Positions 51,961-64,000 of a DNA stretch of 64,000 nucleotides are shown here, piece by piece (position 1 is the first letter of the stretch; each line of letters begins with the position of its first letter). Source of the stretch: Temnothorax longispinosus (lineage: Eukaryota; Arthropoda; Insecta; Hymenoptera; Formicidae); assembly GCF_030848805.1 (NCBI RefSeq), contig NC_092358.1:1488001-1552000 (forward strand). Reading direction: 5' to 3'. The notes under the pieces were generated by a model. The model was not told the origin of the DNA and made no database searches. It saw only the letters and a list, made by a program, of their open reading frames with translations. The position numbers and the translations under genes are program-made.

Positions 51961-54900
51961 CGTCCTCGTTAATTTCGGCAACTTGCGCAACAGCTAATTA
52001 TGTAATACGCTATCAGGTGCCTGTAATCGGAGAGATCTTCGTCATGATTATACGCGGTTACGATCGTATCAGTAGAAGCGATTAAAAGTAGATCTCGCGA
52101 TAAAACTCGCCTTGACAATTCTTCAATGTCGGGAACTGTACGATTAGAAAAGAAAAAGAAGTTCGGAATTCGCGCGCGCGCCTTGATCGAGTTTGTATCG
52201 ATAATGACGCGCAGAACTTCGGCCAACGGCTTTGCGAGGTCCTCGCGAAAACGTCGCGTCTCGGGGTGTGTGAATCATAACTTAGATAGCTCTAACGCAT
52301 AACTTAGTTAGTCAGTTATAACGCATAAATTACCGCGTCACGCTCGGCGAGGGTTTAAGTATGCGCGGTTTATAAATATCTGAATTTAGCCGCGCCGCTT
52401 TTGCGGATGTATGGGTGCTGCGACTATCGCAAATTCGTGATTTGCAACCCTCGAGGTCGCCGAGAAAACGATCGTGTCGACTTTGCAAAAATCACCGTGA
52501 ATTTTCCAATAAAGGTAAAACAAATCCTTTCGCGGAAAGTTCTATTGCATCCCGCTTTACGGCTATATATTGATTAGTTTAAATTTAATCGGGAATTTGT
52601 GCGAGTTATTTCGATAAGTTATGATACTAGGATATTAATATAATAGATAAATCTTTATATATAATTTTCGAAAAGTCAAATGACGGAATACCGCTTGTTA
52701 GAAAAATTATAAAAGACGAGCGTCAAATGTTAAATAGAACGATGCCAAGAAGAAGTGCGCTCTTGTGATATTTTTCGTAATTAATTTCGCCTTTTTAAAA
52801 TATCGGTCGAATCGCCATCGAGCTGATGCACATACTTAGGTGCGCGTAGGCGTGAGTGTGCGACGTTTATTATGATCAAAACAAGAAGCGCGGAGATCTC
52901 CACATGTACGGAGTCTGCGCGAGCGCGCAATTCTGTCTCGTGTGTGCCCGCACACACACATACACACACGCCAACATCCACGTAACATACATCCATATTC
53001 TAATTAAACAAGAAAATACGTATCTTTCCGATAGATTTCGTCAAATACATCCGCGCACGTTCGATTTTCAATCGTGCCATCCCATGTGACTAACATTTTT
53101 CTATTTCTGTAGCCCCGAAAGATTGCACGATCGATCAATTTGCGATATCATTGCATTCTTAATAATTAATAATATATTAGTCACGTGGATTATAAATCAG
53201 TTAATTTAATCGAGACAATTCGTATACGATTCAGATCAGTCAGATCAGTGCTCTCCTTTCCTAAGGCTAAAAATGCATTATTTTTTCGTGCCGATTATTC
53301 TGGTACTCATTTTGTATTTTCCTTATGGAGCAAAAAAATATAACGGAGTTTCAAATGTTTCAACAATCGTGACGGATCGGAGACCGCTGATCTAGATTGA
53401 CCGTGCGATAGCGTCACGTGCCGATATGAGAATAGTGAATGTAATGGACTTGCCAATGACGATTAACTGCGTACAGAACGGCTGAACCACGACGTTAACC
53501 ACGATGCCAACAGCGACAACGACGACGCCGACGACAACGGTGATGATTGCGGAGCACTATTTGATCGACTTTAGACCCGACAACGTGGGGCGATCGGACG
53601 GCTGGCCACGGGTTATGATGTCGGCGGATGGGTCGATTGGATTAGGTCGGTCGGTCGGTTGGTTGGTAAGAGAGAAGAGAGTGAAAGAAAGAGAGAGAAA
53701 GATAGAGATAGAGAAGAGAAAAACAGGTGTAGGTTCTGGACCTGGATGATGGTACGTGGTGCGACAGGGCCGGGGGCTGACGCGACACTGCTCGCGGGCG
53801 CGTATACGCGCGCACGTCGCGCGCATCCGTCCGCGCGCATATCCGGCCCTCGTTCATGTGCGCCGGCACCGATATAGCCAATCCCGGAAGCGGGATAAGG
53901 GGACAAGTAGCGCGCGTCCGAAGATCGTGGCCGCGCTACGGGGTAGGTCGAGTGACCGTGGAATTTCCGAACCGGATCGCGCAATGCCGATAAGCCAAGG
54001 CTTCCCTGCGAAGGAGCGTTATAAGTACCAATCCTGCATGGAAGTGGAGTGCTCCTTCTTCGGACCGGCGCGGCCGCGGCGCGACGCAGCACCGAACCGG
54101 TACCATTTCGCCTGACGGGCGATCCGTTTCCGGTTGCGGTTACGTTCGACATGCAATATGAGGAGAACTCTCCTCAATTGGTTTTGCAGGGAGAATATAT
54201 TGTTACTAGTTACAGCTAGAACGCAAGTTTTCCTATGGACATCCTAGACAGTCCGAATCTCCCATAAAGTCGGCCGTTACTTAATCCCTTGTTTGTTCTC
54301 TCTGTGTCTAATTTAGTTTACACCTAAACTCTACGACTTTCCTTCCTTTTTTCGGAAACAGTTGCCAAAGAGTTGTTAAGTTTTGATACAATCTGACCGC
54401 GTTATCTTAATTGAAGAAAGAAAGATCTGATATTATACTTTTTGCAGCGTTTATTGGCATTTATTGAACCGACGTAGATATTATACCGACAAACTACCGC
54501 TAGGTAGATCGCATTTAACAACGTCTCGACCAAATTCCAAATAATCACAAAAGATTTCACGATTGAGTGGCTCCTTTCTATCGATAGCGAGAAAACGGCC
54601 GTTAAACGATACCGGAGTGGATGGGAAAAAGAAGACGTCGCGTCCGCGAACTACCGTCAGGGACGCCCGATTAGAATCAACAAGGAAGCTCGCAACAGGT
54701 GAGAATGTTCGTCTTGCATACGCGATGATCCTTTCGACACGAGACTTTCTCCTGAATGCTCGGATAATGTTGAAGATCAGTGTGACGTTCAACTTGAGCC
54801 AACGAATCCCCGAACCTGCATGGATTTGACTAATGATCATATAACATACAGACGAATCAGTGTTTGTGAATCTAGACAATTCAATTTAGAAATGGATATC

Positions 54901-56616
54901 ATATCCGTTCGTTTTACAGTCAAAATGTCCGATATAAATTCTGCCAAAGTCCCCCTCAGAGCTAAATTCCTCTTTCGCTGGTAGCGTTTTACAGCTGTGT
55001 GAAAGAGTAGCGGAAATTGGCATCAGTACCGGATTGTCGTGTTGGTGTGCGCGTCACAATGGTCATGTTGTTTCTGTTCGACGTCCCACGAGGGGAAAAA
55101 TTCGCGGATAAAGTGGAAACGCCTGGAAAGCAGCCGGCAGTGCGGAGCGAAAATAAGGAGAAGCGACAGGGAACGTTCAGCAATGATACCTCCTCGTGCA
55201 TCCGAGAGTAGATATGCGCAGTGATGCGTCTCGACGAATGCACCCGCGAGCTGCACGTTCTCCGACACGACGGAGAAGTTTCTGACAATTATTAAAAAAA
55301 GGGATTACCGGGATGCACGGAGAATAAAAGCGTTCGTGAAAAGCATGCGAAACCAGGTTCTTCTCAGTCGTGCTATATTACCGCAAAGTTCCAATTCAGG
55401 ACAGGAACCTTAGACATAAATTTTTGTAAAGTTTAAATACATATAAATATAAAATATCGTATATTTTATATTTTACAATATTTTTATGTATATACTTTAA
55501 ACACACACGTTTACAAATGTTGTAATATTTACATGGGCACTTTGGTATTCTTTAGCCAAATGTATATCATTCACTGAATATCCTCGTTTAGTCTTTTCGA
55601 CAACCAAGTCAGATTGCGATCGAATAGTAATCTTTTGCAATTATTCCACGAGCGCGCGCGTATATTTTACTATAAATATAACATTCCTGTCTGACAAATA
55701 AGAACTGTAATCACAGTCAGATAGATGTTTAGCATTAAACAGGGATGCAAATTGAAGTGTCTCTCGTGAATGCCAGTAAAAGACGTTATTTCAAACTGCG
55801 CTCATCGTTAAGCCGTTCTAAAGTAAATTAAAGTAAGGCACGTGTTTTCAAGTTCCTTGAAATGTGAGCGCCGCATGAAGCTGGACCGCGCAAATAAATG
55901 ATTAATTCGAGAATTAAGTTTTCAAAGGAAAGCGCGCGACCGTTATTTACTCTTTTCGCTGGGATCGTCTTTCGCTTTTCATAATCGAATTCCGTCGGTG
56001 TCTCCTCCGACGTGGTATCTTCTCGTTATATCTGGAATTGTCTTTTGCAGTGTTTCTTTGTCTTTAAGTGGAATTGATCGTGATCACCGATACGTGTATA
56101 CGTTATAAGAGATGCTGATTAAATTTCAGCGGGCAGCATCGATTGGATTATTTAAATTTATTGCAAACAGTATGACTCATGAAAAAAGATTGATTAACTC
56201 CAAAAAACGGATCTGTTGACGTTTAAGTCAAGTGCCATGTTTATCGCATTAAATCTGTGGACGTTAATATAATTATAACGTACACGGTAAAATTCCAAAT
56301 TATTAAACAGAAAATGCGATTCTCGTGTAATTTTGTGTATAATGTTTACGTGATTAAATGACTGTGAAATAATCATTATTTTATCGCAGTTGACTTTTTC
56401 TCTCGCTGCACTTTCTCCAGGACAAAGTAACCGTCACGCACGTGCATGTTGCACGTGGGTGTTATCGGTACGTAGCGATGAAATGTTACATGATACCTGG
56501 CAGTTTTTATCGGATGCGTTTTCGGTTGCATTCGATCGGGGGTGTACCGCGTTATGTTCGCCGACGTTCTGCCGATTGCCGACACGACAGATACGCACTC
56601 GGGACTCGGGGAGGTC

Positions 56617-56619
<3 letters not shown>
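51959..56619. other. noncoding, no supported gene
   Basis: It contains short interspersed repeats (cataacttag at 52276 and 52298; taacgcataa at 52293 and 52319), a CA tract around 52950-52970, a GC-rich CpG block at 53500-54150 with stop-poor frames on both strands (up to 179 codons), and an AT-rich inverted repeat at 55429-55503. The GC-rich block could be a promoter, but no exon is identified. Confidence 0.5.
55429..55503. repeat. AT-rich imperfect inverted repeat
   Basis: The left half (gtttaaatacatataaatat onward to atcg) is complementary, with gaps, to the right half ending atgtatatactttaaac. Confidence 0.5.

Positions 56620-56652
<33 letters not shown>
56620..56652. repeat. (GA)n microsatellite
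   Basis: 33 bases of GA repeat. It explains the Arg-Glu and Ser-Leu runs in frames at 56376-56759. Confidence 0.97.
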
Positions 56653-56656
<4 letters not shown>

Positions 56657-59600
56657 AGGGCGCGTTGGCGTGAACCACGTTGCGACACGACACGGACCGA
56701 CCGACACGTGTGCGCACGGGCACACCGTTAGCACGCGGCTTGACGAAGCTCGACATTAAAGAGCCTCTCGCAATATCGGGGGCGTAGCACAGGCTGGAGA
56801 GCGACTTGGCAGGACCCGGAGGATACGGAGAGTGTAATGTAAACTAATTAGCAACGAGTCTGTGTCAATTAAGCCCGCTAGAGTGCCTCTCGCACTGACA
56901 TTCCGCCGATGCGATGGGGCGCTGCACAGGCATTTCGCCGTGACAATGATGTACCGGGTTCATAAAGATCGAAAACTAACGGCGAAAAGAGGGTAAAACC
57001 ACTTTTCTGTGTATATATATTGGATTTTCTACCATGCTAAAAATTTAATTTCTCTTATAAGATTTTTTCATACAAAATCGTTAAATTCTTTAATATACAT
57101 GTATATTTAAATGTATCGATCGCGAATTTTAGACGCTTGACGGTTTTCGTTGATTTTCGTTTCTTTTCTTGCGGTAAAATATAGAAATGACAAATTGTGA
57201 TAGTTACTTTAATTTACATAATATTACGCATAATATTCTCTTTCGCGATCACTTTCTCTTTCTATCTGATCCGATCATTTGCGTAACCCGTGCTATTAAA
57301 CCGTTTTATGGAATGACTATTAGGAAAGCAATAAACATTAGGTTTGCCGTTCACGTGAGCTTAATGCCGCGGATGTAACATGCTAATAGGAAAATACTAA
57401 AACGGGAAATTACGTTCGTCCCATGATGTCGGCCGTATCCGTCCGATCGCGCGCGGCTCGCAATTATCTCATCTACGACGGACGGCCTCGGAATCGTGCT
57501 TTCGAATTCACGGCACGTTGCAGAGTACTCGGTGATCCGATACTTGGATAATTCGGACGCACGCTTCGGCGACATGTGGTTCCGCACTTCGGCCCACAAG
57601 AGTCTACATATATCATCCTTACGTGCCTGCGGTGTATGTCTCTAACGTTTATCGCTTTGTCAAAAAGCAATCAATTGTGCGAGATTGTGCGAGATGCAAT
57701 GGTGAAGCGTTTAATCAGTTAGGCGGGACGACGGTTCTGTGATATCGTTATAAAATTGAGGGGGACCAAACAAATAAAATCCAAAATCACACATTGTCTC
57801 GTTAAAACTGATGGAACGTAAATTATTATCAAGCCGTCCCCCATAAATAACATTGTTTTTTGCATGATTGAAACATTTATCGTTTCAAAGTCGAACTAAT
57901 AAATTTCTCAAACGAGGCATTGAAAAATTGATAAATATAGGTGACACACCATTGTACAGAATAATAAATAATTCGCAACTGATTATAAGTAAAAATTTAT
58001 ATGTATTCTTCTATCATTAAAAAATTACCTCGAAGAAACGATATTTATATCTAAGAAATTATCGATATTTTAGTGTCGCGTATGGGAAATTATCTAGATA
58101 TTGTCGACGGTACTCTTTCGTTTTCCGGCCTTTAAACTGTAACGCGAATACTACGGATCCAAGGGCTATAATAACTACGAGCGAAGTTTGATTCGCTTCG
58201 AACGCATCGTTTGCAACATCCCGCGCGCATTTCCACATTCATCGAAATCCTGCATACCTCACGGAACTTTGGCAACTCCGATCGTCCGAGCCGAGATGCA
58301 ATTGCGGGATTAATCAACGTCGCGCACACGAACAGACACGCGCGCGCGGATGTACACACGCGATTCTCACGTACCGCGGCACCACGCGCAACGGCACTCG
58401 GCACGGTCGATACTCGCCTCATACACACACGCTCACACACACGTCGAGACGGCCGTTATTTTATTCATAATTCGAGATATGATTCCCACAACGCGCCGCG
58501 CTGCCGTCACTTATGCATTATCCAGTCCGGAGCGGATGACGTCTTTCCTCTTTCCCGTCGTGCCAATCGCCCGCGCCGTCGACTCCGCCGCGCCCGCGCC
58601 GCGCCGACGGCAACTCTGCCATCGCGACACGCGACTGCACCAAAGTGGATTTATGTGACGGAAAACCTGCCGATATCTGCCTCTTGCGACAAACATTTTC
58701 TTGAGTGCACAGCGGGTACGTAGCCTTCCCTATATCCGATTTTGCGACCAGCCACCGCTATCTCGCTAAAAGCGCGGCGCGGCGCGGCCGCCCCCATCGG
58801 AAAGAGACCGATAAATCGGTTCCGAGAATCGCGTTTTCCAGAAAAGGGCGAAAGATCTTCTCGGAGGCCATACGCGACAAAATTCTAAATGAGAACTGAG
58901 TTCCGTTCTTTGCAAGTGATCGGAAAGAGGAAAGATATATATACGAATTATATTGATCGATCTTTACTTTTAACTAGCGAAGCTGACATGCAATCTCATC
59001 TTAATAGAATATTGTAAGCTATTATTCTTCAATCGTGTTTACAGTTTAATCATCATTATTTTTTAATTATTAATTTCATTAATAATTTTTTTATGTTAAT
59101 CTTATCATAGAATGTGGTAAGATTACCATATAAACTTTTTCATAAATGATATTTCTATATATACTTATTTTTTCTCTTGCTCTCTCAAAAAATAAAAAGC
59201 GAGAAATAATTTTATGGATGTCATTTATAAAATCAAGAACGTTTTCTTTTTCAAATACAAAAGAAAAACTTAGCTATCAATTTCATATTATATCAATTTT
59301 ATAATTAAAAAGTTCTTTACATTTAAATAATGTACGTTCAAAACTGTCTTTTTCCAAATTAAAACTGGATTTATTACATGATTAAAAACTAATCATAAAT
59401 TTTCCAACGCATTCCATGATTAAATCTGTTAAGCTCATGATTTAATCAATTATAACATTTAAATATTGTGTGAAACTGCCATGTATATTCTGCGAGAAAA
59501 AAAGTTCATGTTTTTAAGTAAATAAATCTCCATATTTGTAACGTGGACGTGTCGGATATAAATTCTGGATTGTCGGACAAACACTTTTCACATACGAGTG

Positions 59601-59782
59601 ACTGTAAATAGGTTCTCCGATGGGACTTATATGCGCTAAAGCATGAAAGCTTCGTGAAAAATATCACGGATATCGATCGTGTCCTGCCGTTCCGGACATC
59701 TTAAGGGCCTCCCGCGTCTAGCTGCTTTAAGTTCGCGGTTAATAAGGACTTCATCAAGTTACCGAGATCTAAGGAGGAGAGA

Positions 59783-59785
<3 letters not shown>

Positions 59786-59817
<32 letters not shown>
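59786..59817. repeat. (CT)n microsatellite
   Basis: About 32 bases of CT repeat, followed by a further pyrimidine-rich stretch to about 59845. Confidence 0.97.
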
Positions 59818-59819
<2 letters not shown>

Positions 59820-60910
59820 CCCTCTCTTTCTTTCTGTCTCTCTCAGCGAGTGAGATTGCGCAGATTTCGCAGATTATATCGCGAAATTGGCTAACCCGAC
59901 GCTGCCCCGTAATCGCGAGTAAATTCCGCGAAAATTCGACATTACAAAATGAATATCGCGAAAATGAATCGCCGAGGAATTATCCGGCCAGGTAAATTAT
60001 TACGGTTCTCTTGCGATGTGGCAAACGAGCCAAGTACTCGTAAATCGTTTTGGATGTCTTTATAAACGTCCGGATTATTTCGCGATAAAATGAGAATTTG
60101 TCACTCTCGAAACTCTTCCAGCGCGTCGAAGATCGCAACGAGAAGTTGCGAAAGCAGATTTACCCGCGGACATAATTTCTCCCGTAACCTGAAAAGGCCG
60201 GCGCATAATATTTCCCTAACGTTCGAATAGCCGTTTTACCGCATCTAAAATAACAATGTCGAATTGTTTTCAATGTCGTCTATCCTCGAAGGACGCAAAC
60301 CGCCAGGCGACAAAGGATGATTGTGAAATCGAGCTTTGTTAAAGCTCTAAGCGAATCGCGAATAAGTACCTATAATGAAATAATTCAGAAAGACGTTTCG
60401 AGGACGTGCTTGCATTTATACGTCGAATTACGAATAATACGTCCGAATATGTACAAAAGTAGAAATAATTTTAATTGACAATAAATTATAAATTAAATAC
60501 TATATATTTTTTAGTAGCGTCAATAATTACATTAAAAATTATTTTTGTACATACATATAAGAGTGACTTTAGAATTCTTTACTGTGGCATATAAAATTCT
60601 AAAGTTACGCTATTTATTTTTTAAATCTAAATCAAACTTTTAAACTTAAATTCAGTTTTTTTATTCATAAGTTTCTTAAAATAAGCCTTAAATGTTATTG
60701 CATTCTTCATATTTACAGATCTTCGCATGTTGGGACCTGAAAGCTACCACGCGTATGTTCTAATTAAACTTTCGCAATGATATAGTGTACATTTTAACGT
60801 TTAATCTCCCCATTGACTTCGTTTGTAGTCACCGCAGTCATGCAATTACGATATTAACAACCACAATTGTAACAATATCATTGCTGCGCATTCCACGTGG
60901 TCCACTTCTG

Positions 60911-60957
60911 CTCCCCCCCCCTCTCTCTCTCTCTATCTCTCTCTGTCTCCCCTCTCA
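60911..60957. repeat. poly(C)/(CT)n pyrimidine tract
   Basis: A run of C followed by interrupted CT repeats. Confidence 0.9.
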
Positions 60958-62436
60958 TTCTTTACATTGCTTTATAACTCTTCCTTATAGCGTCTGCGAG
61001 AGAAGTAAATGATTTTCACGTTGACACCCCACGACGTCACGAAGGGGCGAAGAACAAGCGGCACCGAGCTGTCTAAGTCCCGAAGGACAGCGCTGCAAGA
61101 ACAATGAGAGAGGGACGGCGAAGGTAGAACTCGTGGTAGGGTAGGCGAAGAAGCGCTTCGAGCAGAAGGAAGAGGCGAAAGAAGAGAGGCAGAAAGAACG
61201 GCCGAGAAGACGACGACGACGGCAGCGAAGGGGACGGCGGAAAAGGGGACCGAAGGGGAGATGCGAGAGGGGTAGAGATGCGGAGGAGTGTTACAATAGC
61301 TTGCAGATTGGAGATGCAGACGTACAGTCCCTGACCTAGCCGCCGTACAGTCCGCCCAGAAGGTTACGGGACGGGAATGCCACGTGAAATGATGCGCCGC
61401 GCTTATCTCTCTTTCTTTCTCTCTCGCTCTCTCATCCCTCTCTTTTGTCCGTCCTGCTCGCACTCCCGCCTGATCAAACCACCATATTACTACTTGTACA
61501 AATATATCCCATCCGCAAGAGCAGGCGGGAATCTGTCCCCCCGGAGGTTCTCAACCTGGCTGATTAAAGTCGGCCAGTTGTAAGTTGGGTCTTTGCGGAT
61601 GAATCATCTGTCGTCGTACTTGTAGGAAGATTCCGGGGACCAAACTGATAGCTTTGGTTTTCGGGTGTGACATGAGCTTTATGCGAAATGATCTAGTACG
61701 GTCAAACGGTAGTTAGAGAACACGTTGGCTTACAGACGTATATATCCATCTAATGGGATTTTCACGTCACAATCTCAACGCGACAACGTTAATACAGTCG
61801 AGTTATTTTCTCCATGCACAAAGAACCTGACATTTAGTGTTAGAAAGGCGCTGTATGATACTTTTGTAACTTGCAGAAGTAAAAAACTTTATTTTTACTG
61901 CAAACGAAGAACCATCTTTTTTCTATTTTGCTATAAAATTCGTCAATTCGAAAAACTCATCACGACTTCGTCACGAAAATTTACAGAAACGATTCGGGGT
62001 ACGAAGACATCAGAGGAAAAAGCGAATCCGTGGCGAAAGGTATGTTCGTTTGCTCGTAATCGGCAAAATCCTGATCTGATCTGACCACGGCACTTGTCGA
62101 GCTCACGAAATCAATCTCGGCGATTTCGTATGACAGTCCAAGCGAGCAACGCAATTACCGGGACTATTATCGACTCCATTCCAGCCTCTTCCGGCAGGGT
62201 GAGAGGGTAGAAGGCAAGAGAAACTTCGCAGCGGGACTCCTTGGCGTGATCCAGACGGCCGATGCTCTTCCCGGCTTTTAATTTCTCGTTCTGGTTTCCG
62301 GTTTCGCGTGTTGGAAAAGTTTCGAGACGGAAGTTGCACCGCCGCGGCGTTCAGGGATGCTTTGAGCAGGAAGAAGTCCGTCTCGAGGTCGGTTTGGATG
62401 CCGTAGCTCTGGGGCGTAATATTGATCATGGCGTGG

Positions 62437-62438
<2 letters not shown>

Positions 62439-62482
<44 letters not shown>
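62439..62482. repeat. (GA)n microsatellite
   Basis: 44 bases of GA repeat. Confidence 0.97.
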
Positions 62483-62485
<3 letters not shown>

Positions 62486-63333
62486 GACGACGGCGAAAGG
62501 GGGCAGGTGGGGTGTCTGCACGCCCTCTCGTCCTCCTCGCTCTCCGCGGTGGCACAGGGGGGCGAGAAAGGGACGCAAGAGGGCAGAGGAACCAGCTGAA
62601 GCGTTACAACGGGCCCACTCGCTGCATACACGCGGCGGCTATACCGGGTGCTCGTTAAAAGAAGACTCATTTTGCCGAAAAATGTGTTTGTCTAACTTGT
62701 GCTTTATTTTTTGTCTAATCACGTGACAGAAAGTATTCGAGAAATATACCGTTTCTTTAATCAAGATAAAATAAACGGAATTTACTGCGACTCCAAATGT
62801 ATGCTTCCGACAGTGATTAAGTTCTTTTCGTATTACAGCTAGAGCCATAATTTACCGAGGGGAAGTAACTTAAAGGATACGAAGAGTTGTTGCTTTTACC
62901 AGTTAAAAGGGCGCAGGCATGTCGTTGTGAATTCTTAATAAAGAAAGAGTGAAGTTGCTGGTGATTAGAACGCTGATTAATTTATTTTTTCTAGCAAAAG
63001 ATCATAGCAATTTCAAATTTTTCAGAAATACAAATTTTAAAAAAAGAGAGAGAAAGAGAGCGTAATAAATCCCATTGTTTCATATATGCATTTACGTACA
63101 CAAAAGTATTTCATATAGAGAAGATTACTACGCGGTGCAATAGATTACCTACAAAGCGCGTCATTCGTTATTCACGTTAGCCGCGTGCTGTTCATCATCG
63201 AATTCTCGGCATGAACCCTATGAGGCTTTACCCTACCTTTCATTACGGGCTTTTTTCCGACTGAGAACCGCTGGGACTGTTTCACTCAGGATCGAAATGA
63301 CAGTCTGGGCGAGAGGCGCGAGAGCTTTGAAAG

Positions 63334-63360
<27 letters not shown>
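63334..63360. repeat. (CT)n microsatellite
   Basis: 27 bases of CT repeat, continued with interruptions to about 63390. Confidence 0.95.
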
Positions 63361-63366
<6 letters not shown>

Positions 63367-63525
63367 TCTTCTCCCCTTCTCTCTCCCTCGATAGGGAGAG
63401 TTTCTGTGCAGTACGATATGGGATATCGCGTTCACGTATGCACACGTGTATCGAGCGAGCAAACTCGTCCAAGTGTACGAGTAATCGTTCGAGCGTGTGA
63501 GTGTGCAAAAAACTCTTTTGAGAGC

Positions 63526-63528
<3 letters not shown>

Positions 63529-63565
<37 letters not shown>
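63529..63565. repeat. (AG)n microsatellite
   Basis: 37 bases of AG repeat, complementary to the CT tract at 63334-63360. Confidence 0.97.
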
Positions 63566-63567
<2 letters not shown>

Positions 63568-63890
63568 CGAGGGAGGACTTACAATACAGCCATGCAGGTG
63601 GAGGCCATAGAAAAGCCTGTCTGGCTTAAAGGGTCAGATCTCGAACCGCGTGCGAAGGGATACGCGAACGTTCATTATTGAGAATAAATCTTTTCCGAAT
63701 ATTCCAACGTTCCGCGCACATAGTGCGTAAGTAGAGGGAAGCATAATTTTGAGCATGGAAGTCGATTTAAATGCGCTCTCTGCGCGAGCTTTGAATAAAA
63801 TATTACTATTTTATCGGGTAAAATCCGTACATACATTGTATGGAGATGAGAGCAATACGAACAATCTGCAGTCAGTACTGGATTTTCAGT

Positions 63891-63954
63891 TATAACGTTT
63901 CAATATATTCCTATATAACGTTTGTGAATTATTGTTCGTACGTATATAACGTTT
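63891..63954. repeat. three copies of tataacgttt
   Basis: Perfect copies at 63891-63900, 63914-63923 and 63945-63954, spaced by 23 and 31 bases. Confidence 0.85.
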
Positions 63955-64000
63955 AAATATCGTTCTTTTGCATTTAGCTAAATGCATTTGATTCCGAGTT

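Larger units (their letters stand above)
56653..64000. other. noncoding, no supported gene
   Basis: AT-rich DNA with a CpG-rich block at 58200-58820 and GC-richer stretches at 61030-61480 and 62100-62680. Open frames in these blocks, up to 170 codons (58211-58723), lie on both strands and in several frames and have no recognisable domain. Several GA/CT microsatellites and three copies of tataacgttt at the right edge are noted separately. Confidence 0.55.

Noticed and set aside
53613..54152. 179-codon minus-strand frame starting with an ATG
   Set aside because: The C-terminal third is a reading of a GA-rich tract and the rest is Arg/Pro/Ala-rich; plus-strand frames overlap it throughout. A promoter-type GC-rich block explains it equally well.
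58211..58723. 170-codon plus-strand frame
   Set aside because: CpG-rich DNA with open frames on both strands and no domain or conserved motif.
61377..61583. Pyrimidine-rich frame resembling a leader peptide
   Set aside because: The Phe/Ser/Leu run is a reading of an interrupted CT tract and what follows shows no periodicity or motif.

Overview
The window looks like nuclear DNA of an insect, most likely a hymenopteran and plausibly an ant. The grounds are one split protein-coding gene with introns, an insect-type poly(rC)-binding protein sequence, AT-rich noncoding DNA with blocks where CpG is not depleted, very many (GA)n/(CT)n and (TA)n microsatellites, and a short MITE-like inverted-repeat element. 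The species assignment is inference; nothing in the window fixes it.

The only gene I can name is on the minus strand at the left end. It is the 5' coding half of a PCBP/hnRNP-E family RNA-binding protein, orthologous to Drosophila mushroom-body expressed (mub). Four coding exons are resolved with GT-AG junctions: 14738-14658 (start codon; exon extends up to 14910), 8018-7962 (a 57-nt microexon with the KH1 GKKG loop), 7563-7165 (rest of KH1 and most of KH2, loop GKGG) and 6559-6437, or 6559-6158 when a second donor is used. All junctions are phase 0. KH3 and the C-terminus are not in the window and must lie to the left of base 1. The start of transcription is not identified; it lies at or above 14910. 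CpG-rich blocks at about 19.1-21.6 kb and 28.25-28.87 kb, the latter with a good minus-strand donor at 28277/28276, are candidates. If the promoter lies further right, most of the window is mub intron.

The rest (about 15-64 kb) is noncoding as far as I can see: microsatellites, a 123-bp (CT)n tract at 32.7 kb, small hairpins, tandem duplications and GC-rich blocks that yield long but shadow-like open frames. One plus-strand open frame stands out: 24842-25084 encodes a signal-peptide-like leader followed by a 46-residue basic segment with an almost perfect 3-4 hydrophobic periodicity. It also carries an excellent splice-acceptor context at 24943/24944, so it is either a small secreted-peptide gene or the last exon of an unrecognised gene, antisense to mub.

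There is no sign of bacterial genes, CRISPR arrays, rRNA, viral genes or a confident tRNA. The best leads are the in-frame alternative donor that would add 93 residues to mub, the potential for in-frame skipping of the KH1 loop microexon, the antisense peptide-like frame at 24.8 kb and the MITE at 10.6 kb.
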